Source: Bacteroidota bacterium (GTDB taxonomy: Bacteria > Bacteroidota > Ignavibacteria > Tepidaquicellales > Tepidaquicellaceae). Taken from it: 64,000 nucleotides of DNA. Both the position numbers and the translations under genes were made by a program. The stretch covers positions 314,345 to 378,344 of the forward strand of contig JAFDZP010000003.1 of NCBI GenBank assembly GCA_018266835.1. The letters are read 5' to 3'. Positions 40,510-50,220 of the stretch are shown in pieces. The notes under the pieces were generated by a model. That model made no database searches. It was not told where the DNA came from and saw nothing but the letters and a program-made list of their open reading frames with translations. Numbering within the stretch: position 1 is the first letter of the stretch; each line of letters opens with the position of its first letter.

Positions 40510-41568
40510 ATGATTAATAAAATTAAAGAACTTTTGGGCAAAGAAAACGAAGCTCTTTTAACCCATGAATGCAAAACAATTTCAAAGAACGATATTCATT
40601 TGCCCGGAAACGATTTTATTGACAGAGTATGGAAAGACAGCGACAGAAGCCCGAATGTATTAAGAAACATGGCATCGATTTATAACACAGGCAGACTTGC
40701 AGGCACAGGCTACGTTTCAATTCTTCCTGTTGATCAGGGAATTGAACACTCAGCAGGCGCTTCTTTTGCTCCGAATCCGATTTACTTTGATCCTGAAAAT
40801 ATAATTAAACTTGCCATCGAAGGCGGATGTAACGCAGTTGCATCTACATTCGGAGTGCTTGGCTCATGCGCAAGAAAATATGCACATAAAATTCCTTTCA
40901 TAGTAAAAATTAATCACAACGAAATTTTAAGTTATCCTAATAAATATGACCAGATAATGTACGGCGATATTGACCAGGCATTTGATATGGGCGCAGCAGC
41001 AGTTGGCGCAACAATTTATTTCGGTTCAGATGAATCTACAAGACAGATACAGGAAGTCAGCGAAGCGTTTGCTTATGCACACGAGCTCGGAATGGTAACC
41101 ATCCTTTGGTGTTACTTAAGAAATTCTGCATTCAATGTTAAAGGCGATAAAGATTATCATGTATCGGCTGATTTAACAGGACAGGCAAATCATTTAGGTG
41201 TTACAATTCAGGCAGATATCATTAAACAAAAATTACCTGAGAACAACGGCGGATACAATGCATTGAAATTCGGAAAGACACATAAAGATGTTTATTCAAA
41301 GCTGACAACAGATAATCCGATTGACTTAACAAGATACCAAATCGCAAACTGCTACATGGGCAGGGCGGGATTAATTAATTCAGGCGGCGCTTCATCAGGA
41401 GAATCTGATTTAGCAGAAGCAGTAAAAACTGCCGTTATCAATAAACGCGCAGGCGGTATGGGACTTATATCCGGAAGAAAAGCATTCCAGCGCCCAATGA
41501 AAGATGGTGCTGCATTGCTAAATGCAATTCAGGATGTATATCTTGAAAAAGAAGTAACAATAGCTTAA
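40510..41568 (+). CDS. Class I fructose-bisphosphate aldolase (DhnA/FbaB type)
   Basis: A 352-residue aldolase of the archaeal/bacterial DhnA class. Motifs: [71 protein letters not shown], and the Schiff-base lysine segment [17 protein letters not shown]. The C-terminal phosphate-binding region [14 protein letters not shown]...[17 protein letters not shown] is intact. It cleaves fructose-1,6-bisphosphate in glycolysis or forms it in gluconeogenesis, using a lysine and no metal. Length is normal for this branch. Confidence 0.95.
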   Translation: MINKIKELLGKENEALLTHECKTISKNDIHLPGNDFIDRVWKDSDRSPNVLRNMASIYNTGRLAGTGYVSILPVDQGIEHSAGASFAPNPIYFDPENIIKLAIEGGCNAVASTFGVLGSCARKYAHKIPFIVKINHNEILSYPNKYDQIMYGDIDQAFDMGAAAVGATIYFGSDESTRQIQEVSEAFAYAHELGMVTILWCYLRNSAFNVKGDKDYHVSADLTGQANHLGVTIQADIIKQKLPENNGGYNALKFGKTHKDVYSKLTTDNPIDLTRYQIANCYMGRAGLINSGGASSGESDLAEAVKTAVINKRAGGMGLISGRKAFQRPMKDGAALLNAIQDVYLEKEVTIA

Positions 41569-41604
41569 AAATATTTTTTATATTATAAATAACAAAACAA
41601 AAAA

Positions 41605-41703
41605 ATGAACAAACCAAAAAAAGTTGCTTTAAAAAAGCACAGAAAAACAAAAGCAAAAGTTAAAGCAGCTGTGAAGGCTTCTTTAGCAAAAAAGAAAGCT
41701 TAA
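41605..41703 (+). CDS. Very small lysine-rich protein, 32 residues
   Basis: An ORF read as MNKPKKVALKKHRKTK, then AKVKAAVKASLAKKKA. About 40 percent of residues are Lys or Arg, with a KPKKVALKKHRK start like that of small ribosome-associated proteins. It is preceded by an A-rich leader and closed by a strong terminator at 41719-41739, which supports it as a real gene rather than a chance ORF. It may be a ribosomal or nucleic-acid-binding protein, but I cannot name a family. It lies 36 bases after the aldolase. Confidence 0.6.
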   Translation: MNKPKKVALKKHRKTKAKVKAAVKASLAKKKA

Positions 41704-41718
41704 GTCTTTCAGATTATC

Positions 41719-41739
41719 AAGGGGCGAAAGCCCCTTTTT
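41719..41739 (+). terminator. Terminator after the small basic protein gene
   Basis: A 7-base stem, AAGGGGC (41719-41725) with GCCCCTT (41730-41736), closed by a GAAA tetraloop and followed by TTTTT. Confidence 0.9.
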
Positions 41740-41770
41740 AAATTGTAACAATTTCTATTCTCAATCTCAA

Positions 41771-41857
41771 TCCGCCGCGGCGGACTGTTTGGGATTGCAT
41801 AAGAATATAAGTTAATGTAATAAGTTATTTCCCGTCCCAAACAGGGGTTTGGGACGG
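41771..41857. repeat. Pair of GC-rich palindromes in an AT-rich spacer
   Basis: TCCGCCGCGGCGGA at 41771-41784 is a perfect 14-base palindrome, itself bracketed by CAATC/GATTG. A second hairpin pairs CCGTCCCAAAC (41832-41842) with GTTTGGGACGG (41847-41857), loop AGGG. The core TTTGGGA occurs near both. It resembles a REP-like or small non-autonomous element remnant; no function is assigned. Confidence 0.55.
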
Positions 41858-41889
41858 AGTTGTTCTGCATCGTAGCACGATAATCCTTA

Positions 41890-42831
41890 ATGAAAAAAAT
41901 TCTTCTCGTAGCATTCCTCACATTTGCAGCGGCATTTACTCCGATAGCCGCCAAATACACAGTTGCGCAGATATCTCCCCTTTCATTAGCATTCTTAAGA
42001 TTCGGTTTAGCAACTGCATTGCTGCTTCTTGTGTGCGCTCACAGAAAAGTTAATTTAAAAATAGAAAAAGAGGACTACTTAAAATTTCTCTTTACTGGAT
42101 TTTTAGTAATCCCCTTTAATCAGATTGTTTTTTTAGTCGGCATAAAATTATCGGCAGCTTCGCACTCGGGAGTTTTGTACTCCTGCACTCCAATGATAGT
42201 TTACATTTGTTCAATATTTCTGAAGCATGAAAAATTTCAGGCGAAGAAGATATTTACTATTTCTTTAACTATAGTCGGTATATTTCTGATATTTTATGAG
42301 AACATAATGAATGTACACAAAGACGGACACGATATTTTAATCGGAGACATACTTTTATTTTTTGCAGTGCTATCATTTGCGATGTATCTTGCGTTCAGCA
42401 AAACGTTAATAGTAAAATACGGTTCTTTAAAAGCACAGACGGTTTCGTTTTCAGTGGGAAGCGTTATGTACATTCCCATTTTTCTCTGGGATATGCATAA
42501 CATAAATTTTTCTGAAGTTAATTTCTTCGGCTGGCTGGGATATTTTCATCTTGCAATAATCGTTGCCTTTGCAAGTTACTTTTTATATTCTTATACAACA
42601 AAGTTTATTCATACAAGCACGCTTACTACGCTTACAAATATGGCTCCTATTTTTACACTCATATTTTCCTGGATTTTATTAAAGGAAAGTTTATCTTATT
42701 TTTTTATGATTGGCGCAGTAGTAACCTTCATAGGAGTTTTCCTAACGCAGTTAATGACTATGCAGCAAAAAAATACGAAGAAACAAAACAATGAACCACC
42801 AAAAGATCAGGTAGAGGTGACAAATTTATAA
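41890..42831 (+). CDS. EamA/DMT family transporter
   Basis: A 313-residue protein with ten hydrophobic spans in two EamA units. The N-terminal half has ISPLSLAFLRFGLATALLLL and LSAASHSGVLYSCTPMIVYI; the second half has ILLFFAVLSFAMYLAFSKTL and the signature ATLTTL-like segment (STLTTLTNMAPIFTLIFSWI) followed by KESLSYFFMIGAVVTFIGVF. It is not closely similar to the DMT gene at 8584. The substrate is unknown. The tail is polar (MQQKNTKKQNNEPPKDQ). The CDF transporter gene starts 4 bases later. Confidence 0.87.
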   Translation: MKKILLVAFLTFAAAFTPIAAKYTVAQISPLSLAFLRFGLATALLLLVCAHRKVNLKIEKEDYLKFLFTGFLVIPFNQIVFLVGIKLSAASHSGVLYSCTPMIVYICSIFLKHEKFQAKKIFTISLTIVGIFLIFYENIMNVHKDGHDILIGDILLFFAVLSFAMYLAFSKTLIVKYGSLKAQTVSFSVGSVMYIPIFLWDMHNINFSEVNFFGWLGYFHLAIIVAFASYFLYSYTTKFIHTSTLTTLTNMAPIFTLIFSWILLKESLSYFFMIGAVVTFIGVFLTQLMTMQQKNTKKQNNEPPKDQVEVTNL

Positions 42832-42835
42832 AACA

Positions 42836-44233
42836 TTGGAAGAAACATCTAAAATAAAAGTTAAAGTTGCATTAAATTCTCTCTTTGCCGCGGTATTTAT
42901 TACAGGGATAAAGATACTTGCTGCTTACTTCAGCGGAAGCTTGGCAATCCTTACTGAAGTAGTGAATTCCGGCATCGATATATTCGTATGTCTTGTTACA
43001 ATTTTCTCAGTAAAATATGCAGCGAAACCTGCAGACGATGACCATAACTACGGACACGAAAAAGCAGAGAACATCTCTGCTCTCATTCAGGTGTTATTTT
43101 TATTCGGTACAAGTTCGTTTATTATTTATGAAGCTGTTCAAAGAATATTTTTAGGCAAACACCCTGAGCTGAATATAACAGCATGGACATTTGCTGCATT
43201 ACTTTTATCAATCGGAATTGATTTTTTCCGAGCACGAGCATTGAACAGAATTGCCGATGAAACAAAATCAAATGCATTAAAAGCCGATGCTCTGCATTTC
43301 TCCTCTGATATTTTAAGTTCAATGATTGTTATAGTGGGATTGATATTCAGCTTTTTCGGATATGATAAAGCTGATGCAATCAGCGCATTTGTTGTTGCTA
43401 TAATAATTATCATTCTCGGATTAAAGATGTCTAAGAAGGCAATAGATTCATTACTTGATAGAGTGCCTCCCGGGTTATCGGAGAAAATAAGATATGAGAC
43501 TTTATTAATTGAAGGTGTTGAAGGAATAAAAAATTTCCGGATAAGAAGCACGGGACCGAAGATTTTTATTGATATGGTTATAACTATCAGCAGAATTATT
43601 CCATTCTCAAAAGCGCATGATATAATGGACGCAGTTGAAAGAAGACTGAATCAGTTGATTGATAATGCCGATATTGTAATCCACTCAGAGCCAGTTGAAA
43701 CAGATAAAGAAACTATTAACGATAAAATAAAAATGATAGTGAACGGTTACGGCTTGAAGTGTCACGATATTTTTTCGCATAAAATCGGCAATGAGATTTT
43801 TTCCGAGCTTCACGTTGAAGTTACTGATACAAATGACTTAATAAAAGCTCACGACAGAATAACTGAACTGGAAGAAAAAATAAAATCAGAGATTGGGATT
43901 ATTTCGAATGTCAAAATTCATATAGATGAGCCGAGCAATATATTATATGACACGACTGATATAACAGGAAAGTCAGAAGATATGATAATTGAAATTAAAA
44001 AAATCATAAGTCTGAACAACGATGTTACATCAAGCGGTGATTATAATGTAATTATTACAAACGGAAAAATAAGAGTGTCACTAAACTGCACATTCGATTA
44101 TCATTATTCACTGGATGAAGTGCATGATATTGTTACTCTGCTAGAAAGTAAAATATTAGCGGAATTAAAGAGTAGATATCCGAAGCTTTCTAATGTAATT
44201 ATACATGCGGAACCAAATACAATTAACAATTAA
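42836..44233 (+). CDS. Cation diffusion facilitator transporter with three C-terminal dimerisation domains
   Basis: A 465-residue protein starting with TTG. Residues 1-205 are the six-span CDF core with site A residues N44 and D48 (TEVVNSGID) and H154 and D158 (ALHFSSD), plus the histidine/aspartate loop DDDHNYGHEKAE. The C-terminus is unusually long: three consecutive ferredoxin-like ZT_dimer domains, each closing with a similar strand (DIVIHSEP near 280, VKIHIDEP near 360, NVIIHAEP near 455). Most CDF proteins have one. CDF proteins export divalent metals such as Zn, Mn or Fe from the cytoplasm; the metal cannot be fixed from N/D-H/D alone. Confidence 0.88.
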   Translation: MEETSKIKVKVALNSLFAAVFITGIKILAAYFSGSLAILTEVVNSGIDIFVCLVTIFSVKYAAKPADDDHNYGHEKAENISALIQVLFLFGTSSFIIYEAVQRIFLGKHPELNITAWTFAALLLSIGIDFFRARALNRIADETKSNALKADALHFSSDILSSMIVIVGLIFSFFGYDKADAISAFVVAIIIIILGLKMSKKAIDSLLDRVPPGLSEKIRYETLLIEGVEGIKNFRIRSTGPKIFIDMVITISRIIPFSKAHDIMDAVERRLNQLIDNADIVIHSEPVETDKETINDKIKMIVNGYGLKCHDIFSHKIGNEIFSELHVEVTDTNDLIKAHDRITELEEKIKSEIGIISNVKIHIDEPSNILYDTTDITGKSEDMIIEIKKIISLNNDVTSSGDYNVIITNGKIRVSLNCTFDYHYSLDEVHDIVTLLESKILAELKSRYPKLSNVIIHAEPNTINN

Positions 44234-44254
44234 AAGAAAAACATTCACACTATT

Positions 44255-45262
44255 ATGAAAATAAAATTAGGGTTGTTTGGCGTCGGGCACTTGGGCAAAG
44301 TCCATTTAAAATTACTGAAAGAGCTTGCAGGCGAAAGAGATGATTTAGAGATTATTGGAATAAATGATATAAATGCCGAGAACTTATCAAAAATATCAGA
44401 AGAGTTTGGAGTTACAGCTTTTGAGAACAGAAGCGAGCTGATTGAAAAAATAAATGCCGGTGTAATTGTTACATCTACAAGCGCTCATTATGAGCTTGCT
44501 AAAGAGCTGCTATCAAAAGGAATACACTGCTTCATAGAAAAACCTATAACGGATACAATTGAAGAAGCGAATGAGCTGCTTGAAATTTTCAATAAGCAAA
44601 AACTGACTGTTCAGATTGGACATATTGAAAGATTCAATCCGGCTCTGCTTGCAATTGAAAAATATAATCTGACTCCTTTGTTTATTGAATCACACAGATT
44701 ATCTCAGTTCAATCCCAGAGGAACAGATGTATCGGTAATAAAAGATTTAATGATACATGACATTGATATAATTCTGAACTTAGTAAAATCAAAAGTAAAA
44801 AATATTTCTGCAAACGGAGTTGCAATCATCACAGATAAAATTGATATTGCGAATGCCAGAATTGAATTTGAGAACGGATGTGTTGCAAATGTAACTGCTT
44901 CCAGAATTTCGCAGAAGAAAATGCGCAAGATGAGAATCTTCCAGCAGAATGCATATATCTCAGTTGATTTCGCAGAGAATACTTCTGAAGTTTTCAGACT
45001 TACTAAAGACGCTCCGCAGGGTTCGGGCGGATTTGCAATGAGTGTCGGACAGATTGAAAAGAACGGTGAAAGCTTAGATATATACTATGAGAAACCGAAG
45101 CATGAAGAAATAAATCCGCTGAAGTTTGAATTGAACTCGTTCATTGATTCGATAAAAAATAAATCAGAACCGAAAGTAACACTTGAAGACGGAATGGAAG
45201 CGTTAAGAGTTGCAGAGATGATTGTAAATCAAATTGAAGAAACACAAAAATTTAAAATCTGA
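44255..45262 (+). CDS. Gfo/Idh/MocA family oxidoreductase
   Basis: A 335-residue NAD(P)-dependent oxidoreductase. The Rossmann start is LGLFGVGHLGKVHLKLLKEL; then GVIVTSTSAHYELAKELL, the family signature EKPITDTIEEANELL, and QIGHIERFNPALL. HDIDIILNL provides the His/Asp of the active region. The IGHIERFNPA block is shared with UDP-N-acetylglucosamine 3-dehydrogenase (GnnA)-type members that make the diamino sugar of some lipid A, but other sugar dehydrogenases look similar and no GnnB aminotransferase is adjacent. A metallophosphoesterase gene follows 12 bases later. Confidence 0.87.
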   Translation: MKIKLGLFGVGHLGKVHLKLLKELAGERDDLEIIGINDINAENLSKISEEFGVTAFENRSELIEKINAGVIVTSTSAHYELAKELLSKGIHCFIEKPITDTIEEANELLEIFNKQKLTVQIGHIERFNPALLAIEKYNLTPLFIESHRLSQFNPRGTDVSVIKDLMIHDIDIILNLVKSKVKNISANGVAIITDKIDIANARIEFENGCVANVTASRISQKKMRKMRIFQQNAYISVDFAENTSEVFRLTKDAPQGSGGFAMSVGQIEKNGESLDIYYEKPKHEEINPLKFELNSFIDSIKNKSEPKVTLEDGMEALRVAEMIVNQIEETQKFKI

Positions 45263-45274
45263 TGTACCATCCAC

Positions 45275-46159
45275 ATGTATAAAATCGCGCACATAACTGA
45301 CCTTCACATTAAAAGTCTTGACCTTAAAGGATATAAGAGGCAGTTAACTCTTTTGCTTGAAGATATCAAGAGAAGAGAGTGCGACCATATATTTATTACG
45401 GGAGATTTAATCGATAACGGCGAAGATAAAGATTATACAACACTGATAAAAATTCTTAATCAGTTCGGATTGATGGATACGAATAAAATTTCAGTTACAA
45501 TCGGTAACCACGAAATTTACGGAGGCACTCAGACTGCTGAAGATGTGTTTATGTTTCCTACCCGATGTCAGAACACCGATTATAACGCGCAGGTAAAAAA
45601 GTTTTATGAGTTTTTCAAGCCGGCATTTGAAGGAGCGGAAATAAATAATGAACATAATCCGTTTCCTTATTGTAAAATTTTATTTGATAAGATTGCAGTC
45701 ATAGGAGTAAACTCAAATGCGCACTGGTCGAAGATAAGAAATCCAATCGGCTCAAACGGAGCAGTGTATGACGAGCAATTTAAGAAGCTTTCCAAGATTT
45801 TAAAATCAGATGAGATAAAAGATAAATTAAAAATTGTTTTAATTCATCATCACTTTAATAAAACGAGTGAAGTTGCCAGCAATATAGTTCATTCGTTATG
45901 GCTATATGTTGAAAGAAGAACTATGAAGCTTCACAACAAAAAAAGATTGTTCAAATTGTTTAAAGAAGCTAAAATTGATATGGTCCTTCACGGACATACT
46001 CACATAACGGATTCATACACACGAAAAGGAAGTCTGTTTGTAAACAGTTCTGCAAGTGTGATTCCCTTCACACAAAACAAGGTTAGGAAATATCATATCA
46101 TAAAAATTCCGAAGGATAAAAAGAAGCTCGCTTTCGATGTGCAATTAATAAATTTATAA
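45275..46159 (+). CDS. Calcineurin-like metallophosphoesterase
   Basis: A 294-residue soluble phosphoesterase. Metal motifs are ITDLHIKS, GDLIDNGED, IGNHEIYGG, VLIHHHFNK and LHGHTHITDS. There is no signal peptide or membrane span, so it is cytoplasmic. It is of the 3',5'-cyclic-AMP phosphodiesterase/Icc-like or general class; the substrate cannot be told. It sits between the Gfo/Idh/MocA gene and the CCA enzyme gene, with gaps of 12 and 11 bases, so these form one unit. Confidence 0.88.
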   Translation: MYKIAHITDLHIKSLDLKGYKRQLTLLLEDIKRRECDHIFITGDLIDNGEDKDYTTLIKILNQFGLMDTNKISVTIGNHEIYGGTQTAEDVFMFPTRCQNTDYNAQVKKFYEFFKPAFEGAEINNEHNPFPYCKILFDKIAVIGVNSNAHWSKIRNPIGSNGAVYDEQFKKLSKILKSDEIKDKLKIVLIHHHFNKTSEVASNIVHSLWLYVERRTMKLHNKKRLFKLFKEAKIDMVLHGHTHITDSYTRKGSLFVNSSASVIPFTQNKVRKYHIIKIPKDKKKLAFDVQLINL

Positions 46160-46170
46160 TTAAAGTTTAA

Positions 46171-47571
46171 TTGAAATTAGAAATAAAAGATAAAATATTA
46201 GAAATTATAGGAGCGGAGGCAGATAAATCTGACTATGAAATTTATGTTATCGGCGGATATGTTCGCGATTTTATTTTAGGAAAGCAGAGCACTGATATTG
46301 ATATAATGGTATTAGGAGATGCAACCTATTTTGCACATCTTGCTGCGAAAAAATTTAAAACAGAACTTAATGCAGTTTATAAAAATTTCGGAACTGCTCT
46401 ATTAATGGTAACAGATAACAATGTTGAATACAAAATAGAGTTTGCTTCGGCAAGAAAAGAAAGCTACAACAGGAATTCACGTAAACCTGAAGTTGTTGAT
46501 GCAAATTTAGAAGAAGATATTTCAAGAAGAGATTTTACTATCAATACTCTCGCCGTTTCACTTAACAAAAAAAATTACGGGGAGCTTGTAGATTTATACA
46601 ATGGAGTCGAAGATATCAGAAACGGAATTATCAAAACTCCGTTAGACCCGCTTAAAACTTTTGATGACGACCCGTTAAGGATAATGCGAGCAATAAGATT
46701 TGCTTCAAGGCTGAATTTTAAAATTGAAGAAAAGACTTACAACGCAATTATTTCAATGAAAAACAGATTGAAAGAAGCTGAAGTTGTATCGACTGAAAGG
46801 GTTACCGATGAGTTTTTACAGATACTGATGACTGATAAGCCATCAATAGGATTAGATCTGATGTTCAGAACGGGAGTTATGGCAATTGTGTTTCCCGAAA
46901 TGTCCGTAATGGCGGGAGTTGAACAAAGAAAAGAATATCATCACAAAGATGTTTTTTATCATACACTGGAAGTAGTTGATAATATTTCTAAAAAGACGGA
47001 TAATCTCTGGCTCCGTTTTGCCGCATTAGTTCATGATATTGCAAAACCAAAGACTAAAAAATTTATAGAAGGAATCGGCTGGACATTTCACGCACATGAA
47101 GAAGTCGGTGCCAGAATGATGAAGAAGATTTTTTTGCGTATGAAACTGCCTTTAACTCAGTTACCTTATGTTGAAAAATTAGTAAGGATGCATCTGCGTC
47201 CAATACCACTTGCTAAGGATGAAGTAACGGATTCAGCTATAAGAAGACTTGCAGCAGAAGCGGGAGAAGACTTAGTTGATTTACTGACATTATGCAGAGC
47301 AGATATTACCTCGAAAAATATTACAAAAGTTAGTAAGTTCTTTAAGAACTACGAAATTGTAGAAAAAAAAATTGTAGAAGTACAAGAAAAAGATAATCTC
47401 CGTAATTTCCAGTCACCGGTAAGAGGTGAAGAAATTATGGAATATTTTAATATTCCCCCTTCCCGAGAAGTAGGTATTATAAAGAAGAAAATTGAAGAAG
47501 CCATATTAGAAGGCGAAATCCCAAATGAATACGCAGACGCAAGAAAATTTATGGAAAATCTTTCTTTATAA
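46171..47571 (+). CDS. CCA tRNA nucleotidyltransferase / polynucleotide adenylyltransferase family with HD domain
   Basis: A 466-residue protein starting with TTG. The nucleotidyltransferase head has the glycine loop and metal aspartates in YVIGGYVRDFILGKQSTDIDIMV, and the RRDFTINTLAVSL segment. An RNA-binding neck (DDPLRIMRAIRFASRLNFKI) and an HD phosphohydrolase domain (LWLRFAALVHDIAKPKTK, then HAHEEVGARMMKKIFL) follow. The whole matches class II CCA-adding enzymes of the HD type used across Bacteroidota, which add or repair the tRNA 3' CCA end. Separation from poly(A) polymerase is not certain from sequence. Confidence 0.93.
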   Translation: MKLEIKDKILEIIGAEADKSDYEIYVIGGYVRDFILGKQSTDIDIMVLGDATYFAHLAAKKFKTELNAVYKNFGTALLMVTDNNVEYKIEFASARKESYNRNSRKPEVVDANLEEDISRRDFTINTLAVSLNKKNYGELVDLYNGVEDIRNGIIKTPLDPLKTFDDDPLRIMRAIRFASRLNFKIEEKTYNAIISMKNRLKEAEVVSTERVTDEFLQILMTDKPSIGLDLMFRTGVMAIVFPEMSVMAGVEQRKEYHHKDVFYHTLEVVDNISKKTDNLWLRFAALVHDIAKPKTKKFIEGIGWTFHAHEEVGARMMKKIFLRMKLPLTQLPYVEKLVRMHLRPIPLAKDEVTDSAIRRLAAEAGEDLVDLLTLCRADITSKNITKVSKFFKNYEIVEKKIVEVQEKDNLRNFQSPVRGEEIMEYFNIPPSREVGIIKKKIEEAILEGEIPNEYADARKFMENLSL

Positions 47572-47601
47572 TTCTTAATTCTCATCCATATTTTATCTCA
47601 C

Positions 47602-47622
47602 ATAAGTATTGTAAATACTTAT
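47602..47622. promoter_or_regulatory. Perfect 9-base inverted repeat upstream of the hybrid kinase gene
   Basis: ATAAGTATT (47602-47610) and AATACTTAT (47614-47622) with spacer GTA. It lies between the CCA-enzyme stop and the kinase ATG at 47703. It could be a weak terminator or an operator. Confidence 0.35.
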
Positions 47623-47702
47623 AATTGTTTGTGTTTTACATCAAAAAATTAAAAAAATAAATTTACTCAAAAAAGGGCATATTTATTGAATTAACGTTCA
47701 TT

Positions 47703-50219
47703 ATGTTCAAATTCTTCTCACCCCTAATATTAGTATTACTTTTTAATGTATCCTTTTCGCAGGTATCAGTTGATAGCCTTATGCGCGATTTAGAAAGTAA
47801 GACTAAGGGAGATAAAATTGACAGCTCTGCCTTAGGGACTCTTGAAAAACTTGCCGAGTATTATCATCAGGATGACCCCATCAAAACTCTGGAATACTCC
47901 AATAAATATTTAATAACCGCACGAAGTTATAATGATAAAGGAAGTATTGCACATGCATATCATTATCTCGGAGATTATTACCGTGATGAAGGTTTGCCTG
48001 TAATAGCAATCGATTATTACTTCAGCTCAATGTATTTGTATGAAGAACTGAATTTAACCGGAGCAGTCGCTTATACAAATATCGATGTAGGGAATATTTA
48101 TTTTGATTTAGGCAAACATGATGTGGCAAAACAATATTACGAAAAAGTTGTAGCAATGCCTGATGAGAAGGATGTTGTGATAGCTAAGGCTGTAGCGCTG
48201 AATAATATAGGATTGATTTACAGAGAGGTAAAAGATTACAATAATGCACTTAAAAAATTTGAAGAAGCTCTAGAAATAAGAAAAAAGACGAACGATAAAA
48301 ACCTCATTGCCCATTCTTATAATTATATAGGAAGCATATATACAAGCTTAAAAGATTTTGATAAAGCTGAGTCTTATTATAATCAGTCCATTCAGTTGTA
48401 TAAAGAAATAAAAGACTATGCTGATATGGGTAAAGTAATGATGAATATAGGAAAACTTTACTATGAGAAAAGCGAAAAGGAAAAATCAGTTTCTTACAGA
48501 AACGATGCTATAAATTTATTTCTTGATAACAACAAGCTATACGCTGCAGCTGATGCAATGACTGACTTAGCAGAGTTCCATCTTCAGGATAAAAATATTC
48601 AGGAAGCTCTTCGCCACTCCTTTGAAGCGTATAAAATTTCAACTGAAAATAAATATACATCAATCCGAAAGAACTCTCTGAAACTCCTTTCAGAAATTTA
48701 TTTTACAAACAGCGATACAAAAGAAGCTTACCGCTATCTGAAGATTTATGATGACCTGAAAGATTCGCTAGCGCAGCAGGAAGCGCAAAGAAAGATCGTA
48801 AATCTTGAATTCTCCAATGAACTTCAAAGACGCGACCGCGAAATGAGTTCAATGAAGAGTGAAAATCAGTTAAAGCAATTGACTATTGAAAATCAGAACA
48901 GAAGAAATACTTTACTGCTAATTATAATTATTACAATTTTAATTCTGCTTGTTGTTATATTCTTTGCATTCAGACTACAGAGAAAAAATTTAAAAGTCCT
49001 GCAGGACAGGAATAAATTAATTGATGAAAACAACAGAAAGATTGAACTGAGTATGATAATGCTGGAAGAGGCAAAAGAAGAAGCTGAAAAGAACGCAAGA
49101 ATAAAATCTGAATTTTTATCCATTATGAGTCATGAGTTAAGGACTCCGATGAATGCAGTACTGGGAATGACTCAGGTAATAATGGAAGAAAATCCAAGAG
49201 AAGACCAGCTTGAAAATCTTGAAACAATGAAAATTTCTGCGGAGAATCTTCTTTCAATCATTGATGATATACTTGATTACAACAGGCTTGAATCAGGTAA
49301 GATGATTCTTGTAGAAAAAGATTTTTCATTGAAGCAGTTAATGGATAAACTCTTTAAGATTTTTTCTTACAGTATTAAACAGAAAGGATTGGGGTTAATA
49401 TATAATTACGATGAAACATTAGGAGATGCATTCATTGGTGATGATACAAGAATAGCAGAGATTATTAGTAATCTATTGGCAAACGCTGTTAAATTCACTG
49501 ATAGCGGAAGTATTACAGTTGATATAAAAAAGATTGGCATTAAATCCAACTCATCGTTAATAAGATTTTCAGTGAAGGATACAGGTATTGGAATATCTCC
49601 TCAGAATGTTGCCAATATTTTTGATTCATTCACACAGGAAAAAACTGATACAACACGGAAATACGGGGGGACGGGTTTAGGTCTCTCAATCGTAAAAAAA
49701 TTATTAGAGCTTATGAACGGTAAAATATATGTAGAAAGCAAAAGCGGCGAGGGTTCAAAATTCTATTTCGAAATTGAGTTAAAAAACTCAGAAAAGAAAT
49801 TTGAATCTCCCGTTAAGGCAATAAAACAGCCCGACAAAAAAGTTAGGTTACAAAAAATTCTTATTGTTGAAGATAATAATGTAAACCAACTTGTAATGAA
49901 AAAGATGCTTAAGAACTCCGGACTGCAAGTTGATATTGCCGATAACGGAAGAATAGGCATGGAAAAAGTTTTGCAAAATCAATACGACCTTGTATTTATG
50001 GATTTGCTCATGCCTGAAATGGACGGATACGAAGCAACAAAAGAGATAAGAAGATTTAATAAAACGATTCCTATAATAGCACTGACAGCAGATGTAATGA
50101 AAGGTGTTGAGGCAAAGACCAAAGAGGCAGGAATGAATAATTATTTAACAAAGCCCGTCAATAAAGACGAGCTTTTAAGAATTTTATCAGAATATTCAGA
50201 AGAGACAAATCACAATTGA
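47703..50219 (+). CDS. TPR hybrid sensor histidine kinase/response regulator
   Basis: An 838-residue hybrid kinase. A signal peptide (MFKFFSPLILVLLFNVSFS) leads to a periplasmic sensor of about six TPR units (for example VALNNIGLIYREVKDYNNAL and HSYNYIGSIYTSLKDFDKAE), one span near residues 400-420 (LLLIIIITILILLVVIFFAF), a coiled coil, a HisKA domain with phospho-His477 (SIMSHELRTPMNAVLG), an HATPase domain (NLLANAVKFTDSG, DTGIGISP, GGTGLGLSIVKKL) and a C-terminal receiver with Asp767 (DLVFMDLLMPEMDGYEATKE). No HTH follows, so output passes to another regulator. The GAFTGA-less regulator at 20866 is one candidate but there is no proof. Confidence 0.95.
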   Translation: MFKFFSPLILVLLFNVSFSQVSVDSLMRDLESKTKGDKIDSSALGTLEKLAEYYHQDDPIKTLEYSNKYLITARSYNDKGSIAHAYHYLGDYYRDEGLPVIAIDYYFSSMYLYEELNLTGAVAYTNIDVGNIYFDLGKHDVAKQYYEKVVAMPDEKDVVIAKAVALNNIGLIYREVKDYNNALKKFEEALEIRKKTNDKNLIAHSYNYIGSIYTSLKDFDKAESYYNQSIQLYKEIKDYADMGKVMMNIGKLYYEKSEKEKSVSYRNDAINLFLDNNKLYAAADAMTDLAEFHLQDKNIQEALRHSFEAYKISTENKYTSIRKNSLKLLSEIYFTNSDTKEAYRYLKIYDDLKDSLAQQEAQRKIVNLEFSNELQRRDREMSSMKSENQLKQLTIENQNRRNTLLLIIIITILILLVVIFFAFRLQRKNLKVLQDRNKLIDENNRKIELSMIMLEEAKEEAEKNARIKSEFLSIMSHELRTPMNAVLGMTQVIMEENPREDQLENLETMKISAENLLSIIDDILDYNRLESGKMILVEKDFSLKQLMDKLFKIFSYSIKQKGLGLIYNYDETLGDAFIGDDTRIAEIISNLLANAVKFTDSGSITVDIKKIGIKSNSSLIRFSVKDTGIGISPQNVANIFDSFTQEKTDTTRKYGGTGLGLSIVKKLLELMNGKIYVESKSGEGSKFYFEIELKNSEKKFESPVKAIKQPDKKVRLQKILIVEDNNVNQLVMKKMLKNSGLQVDIADNGRIGMEKVLQNQYDLVFMDLLMPEMDGYEATKEIRRFNKTIPIIALTADVMKGVEAKTKEAGMNNYLTKPVNKDELLRILSEYSEETNHN

Positions 50220-50220
50220 T

